A DNA stretch of 64,000 bases, taken from assembly GCF_022884085.1 (NCBI RefSeq), contig NZ_JAGGCS010000006.1, positions 267,893 to 331,892 of the forward strand. The letters are read 5' to 3'. Shown in pieces: positions 60,617 to 64,000 of this stretch. The DNA is from Paenirhizobium cremeum. GTDB lineage: Bacteria > Pseudomonadota > Alphaproteobacteria > Rhizobiales > Rhizobiaceae. The position numbers were made by a program, and so were the translations under genes. The notes beneath the pieces are model-generated. The model saw only the letters and a list, made by a program, of their open reading frames with translations. It was not told the origin of the DNA and ran no database searches. Within the stretch, counting starts at the first letter, position 1; each line of letters begins with the position of its first letter.

Positions 60617-61359
60617 CGGCGCGTGGCTTCCAACAGCTCGGATGTTTCAGTCAGCACTCGCGTCTTGGGATGCTTCAGAAATTTGGACGGCCAAGTGACC
60701 GACACATCGTCGACGACCGACTTCATGATGAACAGCCACCGATTATTTCTTTGGCATTCGGCCGCCTGGTGGAGCGTGCCTGAGGTGTCCGACGCTTCGA
60801 CAATCACCGTTGCATCGCTCAGGACCGCCATTACCTTGTTGCGGGCTGGGAAGTTGGACTTGTAGACCTGCTCACCGGTGTTGAACGGCGAGATCAGGAG
60901 GTGACGACTGTATATCTCCATCTGTAATTCGGCGTTTTCGGCCGGGTACACCCGATCCAGGGGCGTACCAATCACAGCAGCCGTGTTGCCACCGGCGTCC
61001 AGCGCAGAATTATGGGCGACGGTATCTACGCCCTTTGCCAGTCCGCTCATTACAAGAACACCCGCTTCCGCAAGCTGACGCGCGAGCTTGGATGCACGAC
61101 GAATTCCATCGGGACTGATTTGCCGCGTACCAACAATCGAGACCGTGGGCTTGCTCAAAAGGCGGAGATCACCAGCAAAATAGAGGAACGTATCGCGTTC
61201 ACCGTAGCTTCGAAGGAGATCAGCCTGACCGGTGGTGTTAGCACTGCGCCCGAAGCGGTGGAGCACTTCCTGCAGAGTAGCCGTGCGGATTTGATCCGGC
61301 CTCACATACGATGAGGCTGGTCGCTTGCCCTTCGACGAAGTCGCAGCACCGGCTTTCAT
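60613..61359 (-). CDS. DprA/Smf-like Rossmann-fold protein (ShosA-like)
   Basis: A 248-residue SLOG-superfamily protein resembling DNA-processing protein A. Core motifs are SIVGTRQISPDGIR, VMSGLAKGVDTVAH, AAVIGTPLDRVYPAEN, ARNKVMAVLSDATVIVEA and SGTLHQAAECQRNN. It lacks the C-terminal winged helix of normal DprA, and the ~60 N-terminal residues differ. It is transcribed just before the phosphoribosyltransferase gene with a 4-bp overlap. That gene pair, in an accessory region, argues for defence (ShosTA-like) over a role in natural transformation. Confidence 0.75.
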   Translation of the reverse strand: MKAGAATSSKGKRPASSYVRPDQIRTATLQEVLHRFGRSANTTGQADLLRSYGERDTFLYFAGDLRLLSKPTVSIVGTRQISPDGIRRASKLARQLAEAGVLVMSGLAKGVDTVAHNSALDAGGNTAAVIGTPLDRVYPAENAELQMEIYSRHLLISPFNTGEQVYKSNFPARNKVMAVLSDATVIVEASDTSGTLHQAAECQRNNRWLFIMKSVVDDVSVTWPSKFLKHPKTRVLTETSELLEATRR

Positions 61360-61743
61360 GCACCCAACTTTACAGCGATTTCAGACGATTCGCGAGCTTG
61401 CAGGGCTATAGGAACAAACATTCGGAATCGCTTGCGGCAACATCAGTCGCGTTCAGTACATTTGGTCCCGATACGTCCATTGATTCTTCTTCTCCCAGAA
61501 TCGAAGAAAGGCACAATTCAACACCGCTCAGACGAAAAAGACGGCTTCGGTATCGAATAAAATCCTCCTCTAGATTGGCGATAGAAGCGATGTCCACCCA
61601 TTTGAACGGACTGGTCTGTCAAACCATAACGTCGCTTTCGGAGTTGCCCGTTCTGACTCTACAGCTCACCCGTAGGTATCGGCGAAACCTACGAGACGCC
61701 AAATACAGACAACAGCATTCAAAGAAGCGGGGTGATCCGCCAT
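61360..61743. other. Gap between the DprA-like and HerA-like genes
   Basis: 384 bp with no firmly supported gene. A 63-residue GTG-start frame (61597-61406, minus; ANLEEDFIRYRSRLFRLSG) is the only protein-like stretch and has no good ribosome site, so it may be a remnant. The promoter of the ShosTA-like pair should lie here. GC content appears low. Confidence 0.45.
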
Positions 61744-63522
61744 TTATGAGTTATTTCCCCAGAACGCCTGATAGCGCGGTCCATGGGATTCTGGTTGCTG
61801 CCCTTTCTCGGGACGGTCGACGAGCACAGGCAGCGGAGCCGGTAACTCCGGTCCGACGATGACCGCTTCTCCCTGCGCAAGCGAGGGTATGAAAGCGGCG
61901 GCGGCGCGATCCAGGTCACCGCACGCACGTTCAATGGTCTCACGGTCACGGTCGTTGGTCAGACGGTGCACGAAAAGCGTGCCGAGCTGGCTGAGGACAT
62001 CCGTCGGAACGTCTCTCGGCCGTTGCGTGGCTATGGTTGTCGTCAGCCCGTACTTTCTTCCTTCCTTGGCAATTAGACCGAATGCATCGAGCGTCACATG
62101 GTTCGTATCGTCCCCGATTGATCGACCGATAAACTGGTGGGCTTCGTCAAGAAAGCAGACCAGGGGGCACTTTTGAAAAACGTTCTGCCGAGCAAGGCCG
62201 AGCAGGTAGCGACCAAGCGTGTTCAACAGCAACTCACGCGTATTATATTTAAAACTGACATGCTCGAAAGAAAGAACGAGCGCGTGCCGATCTGGATCGG
62301 CGATGAATTTCTTTATCTCCTCGCATATGTCAGCACCGTCTTGAGAGAAGAAGCACCGCATTTCCGGTGAAGACAAGTAATTCTCGATGCGTACGTTCAA
62401 GGAATTGCAATTACCCAAGGCAAAATCGTCGTAGGCACCGTACTTTCCCATCTCGTCAGGCGTATGCTGCTTGATGCACTCTTCTTTGATCTGGTCAGAT
62501 AAGAGGCGAATGTCGAAGTCGCACAACTGGGAATCTAGCTCGGTAGTAAACTCGATAACAGCTACGGACAGCGCATTCCGGCTGTTTCCTGCTTTTTTGA
62601 CGACGCCCTTACGTCGAACCTCGACGTACCCCCTGTCTCCAATTTGATAGCGCTCATTCGCACCATCTAGAGTTTGCGCATATCTATGCGGTGTCTTACG
62701 AAGGGCAGTGACTAGACGCAGGCTCTTGATTGCGCTGCGAAGGTTGGGTCCTTGGCTTTGAACTGACGGCGTCAAGAGGGCGTACAGGTCGATCTCGGAC
62801 AACTGCCGATATGGAAATCTGGCCAGGGGCTGTTTGTCATTCGCCTTCGAGAAGGAAAATTCCTTGGCTCCAGATACCTTCCCAGCAAACTCGCCCGTGG
62901 GATCGAACAGGATGCATTTGCCGCCCAGCCGAACGATCTCGTTCAGGAGCTTCGACAATGTCCAACTCTTCCCGCCTCCGGTTGCTCCAAATATTCCGCA
63001 GTGCCTCCCGAACAGCTTTTCAGGTGGCATAGCAATTGATGCGTCTGCGATACCGGAGAGCCTACCGAGATGCACCAGAAGGCGTTCATCCTTTCCCGGC
63101 TCGATTTCTCCTTGAAGCGCTTCTCGAATGGCCGCTGCGAGTGCTCCGCCATCCGCCAGATAAACCCCATCTCCAACGCGCGGCTTGACGTTGATCCCCC
63201 GCGTGACTTTGTGGGTTGCTTTATTGACGGTCGCAAGAAGCTGTGCACGGCCTTGTGGTTCCGCGCTTGCATCAACTTCCATCTGCCGTTCTAGCCCCGG
63301 ACGTTGCCGGTCGGGAATGACTACGTCAGTTATCCGCCCGAGAATCGTCTCCTGATCGCAATCGACGAACACGAAGTCACCAGTTGCGCCTCTTGCCAAG
63401 CCTCGTTGCCCACTAGCGGCCAGGGCCTTAGGGATCGTCAGTTCAATCGACGACGCACTCACCCTCGTCACGGTGCCAACGCGCTTGTCAGGATCGATCA
63501 ACGCGATCACTGGTTCGGTCAT
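61744..63522 (-). CDS. HerA-like ATPase (DUF87), SIR2-HerA partner
   Basis: A 592-residue hexameric DNA-translocase-type ATPase. An N-terminal HAS-barrel (about 1-130, GTVTRVSASSIELTI and GDFVFVD) precedes Walker A GATGGGKSW (179-187), Walker B LVCFLDEAHQF (454-464) and the ATQRP sensor (498-502), then RLTNDRDRETIERA. Its start overlaps the upstream SIR2-like stop by 4 bp. Such pairs form the SIR2-HerA (Nezha) anti-phage complex, in which HerA assembles with NAD-degrading SIR2. A plain HerA-NurA repair role is unlikely because no nurA is present. Confidence 0.85.
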   Translation of the reverse strand: MTEPVIALIDPDKRVGTVTRVSASSIELTIPKALAASGQRGLARGATGDFVFVDCDQETILGRITDVVIPDRQRPGLERQMEVDASAEPQGRAQLLATVNKATHKVTRGINVKPRVGDGVYLADGGALAAAIREALQGEIEPGKDERLLVHLGRLSGIADASIAMPPEKLFGRHCGIFGATGGGKSWTLSKLLNEIVRLGGKCILFDPTGEFAGKVSGAKEFSFSKANDKQPLARFPYRQLSEIDLYALLTPSVQSQGPNLRSAIKSLRLVTALRKTPHRYAQTLDGANERYQIGDRGYVEVRRKGVVKKAGNSRNALSVAVIEFTTELDSQLCDFDIRLLSDQIKEECIKQHTPDEMGKYGAYDDFALGNCNSLNVRIENYLSSPEMRCFFSQDGADICEEIKKFIADPDRHALVLSFEHVSFKYNTRELLLNTLGRYLLGLARQNVFQKCPLVCFLDEAHQFIGRSIGDDTNHVTLDAFGLIAKEGRKYGLTTTIATQRPRDVPTDVLSQLGTLFVHRLTNDRDRETIERACGDLDRAAAAFIPSLAQGEAVIVGPELPAPLPVLVDRPEKGQQPESHGPRYQAFWGNNS

Positions 63523-64000
63523 AATGCGACATCCCTGATCTGATCAAGGCGCATCTGGAGGCGTTGTCGATCTGACTCACCCGTGATCGCGGGAATGGCA
63601 TCGACCAAGTCTTCGAACCTGCCATTCAACAAGGTCACTCGCGGATCGCCCTCTACGACCAGGCGAGCCATTCGGTTCTGATATTTTCTTGTTGGCAGCC
63701 CAACGTCGAGGAGGTGGTCGGGGGCCGGATAGGCTTCCAGCTTCACGGCTGGGATGAAAGACGGATCAACCAAAATGAGCCGGAGGCTGAGGTTTGACTC
63801 CAAAGCTGACCAGATGGGGGCGCTGATATGATCGTCAGCGAAGCCGAAACCAGCGATCAAAAGTGCGGTATCTGGTTCACGAAGAGCTGCTTGAAATGCG
63901 GCGAACATGTCGAGATACGGAATTTCGAAAGCTTCCTGATATTTGGTCGATCTCGGGTAGATTGAACCGCCCCGACTTTGCCGGAGACCCCAACTCGTGA
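63519..64000 (-). CDS. SIR2-like domain protein, 5' partial
   Basis: The C-terminal ~160 residues of a SIR2-family protein; the frame stays open to the right edge (reading T-S-W-G-L-R at the border), so the ATG at 63908 is internal. The block ending STKYQEAFEIPYLDMFAAFQ, then LIAGFGFADDHISAPI, is characteristic of bacterial SIR2-like defence proteins, where these motifs frame the nucleotide-binding Rossmann fold. The C-terminal part ends DQIRDVAL and overlaps HerA by ATGA. Likely NADase; the catalytic Asn/His residues lie outside the window. Confidence 0.75.
   Translation of the reverse strand, partial: TSWGLRQSRGGSIYPRSTKYQEAFEIPYLDMFAAFQAALREPDTALLIAGFGFADDHISAPIWSALESNLSLRLILVDPSFIPAVKLEAYPAPDHLLDVGLPTRKYQNRMARLVVEGDPRVTLLNGRFEDLVDAIPAITGESDRQRLQMRLDQIRDVAL

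Noticed and set aside
61311..61862. 183-codon plus-strand frame across the gap and the HerA 3' end
   Set aside because: No ribosome site, no domain and partly antisense to HerA.
53000..64000. CRISPR array or CRISPR-associated transposon
   Set aside because: No regularly spaced repeats and no cas genes were seen; the Tn7-like operon uses a single TniQ.

Overview
The window is GC-rich alphaproteobacterial DNA, most likely from a Rhizobiaceae chromosome (Rhizobium/Agrobacterium type). The assignment rests on an argD-argF-hslO run, a SAM-II riboswitch before metZ, a PodJ-like polarity protein, a TIGR02186/TauE gene pair and RIME-like intergenic hairpins. It is an inference from gene content, with no sequence search behind it.

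Positions 1-31000 are mostly housekeeping and envelope genes. They include arginine synthesis (argD partial, argF), the redox chaperone hslO, apaG, riboswitch-controlled metZ, a dCTP deaminase-like protein, a voltage-gated-channel homologue, tRNA-Gly(CCC), an MFS exporter, a membrane GT2 glycosyltransferase, a periplasmic binding protein, an S24-type repressor with an SNase-like partner, an orphan LuxR-type response regulator, a DUF952-pyrD pair, a MATE exporter, two tandem YitT paralogues, an Rrf2 regulator with its target-like AhpD-fold gene, a ligase-associated helicase/PdeM pair, a TauE exporter and podJ.

Positions 31000-53000 hold a beta-oxidation operon (acyl-CoA dehydrogenase, thiolase, FadB-like fusion) bracketed by RIME-like hairpins, a GDPD-family phosphodiesterase, a GH32 fructan/sucrose hydrolase, a Ser/Thr kinase-UspA fusion overlapping a phosphoesterase gene, a truncated pyruvate-kinase-like protein, a symporter-histidine kinase-receiver fusion, mscL, an aminotransferase, galE and small conserved or hypothetical genes.

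Positions 53100-64000 are the accessory part. A tightly overlapping leftward operon encodes a 56-residue protein, TnsA-like endonuclease, TnsB-like DDE transposase, TnsC-like ATPase and a TniQ/TnsD-like targeting protein, together the core of a Tn7-like transposon. To its right lie a two-gene small-protein cassette (one membrane protein plus a 52-codon ORF), a phosphoribosyltransferase/DprA pair resembling the ShosTA defence system, and a SIR2-like/HerA-like pair resembling the SIR2-HerA (Nezha) defence system. The SIR2 gene runs off the right edge. I read this as a defence island carried by, or next to, a Tn7-like element. Neither transposon end could be placed. The tns operon points away from the presumed cargo, which is unlike classical Tn7.

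No CRISPR array, cas gene or rRNA gene was seen. Most long antisense ORFs are codon-bias shadows of the listed genes.
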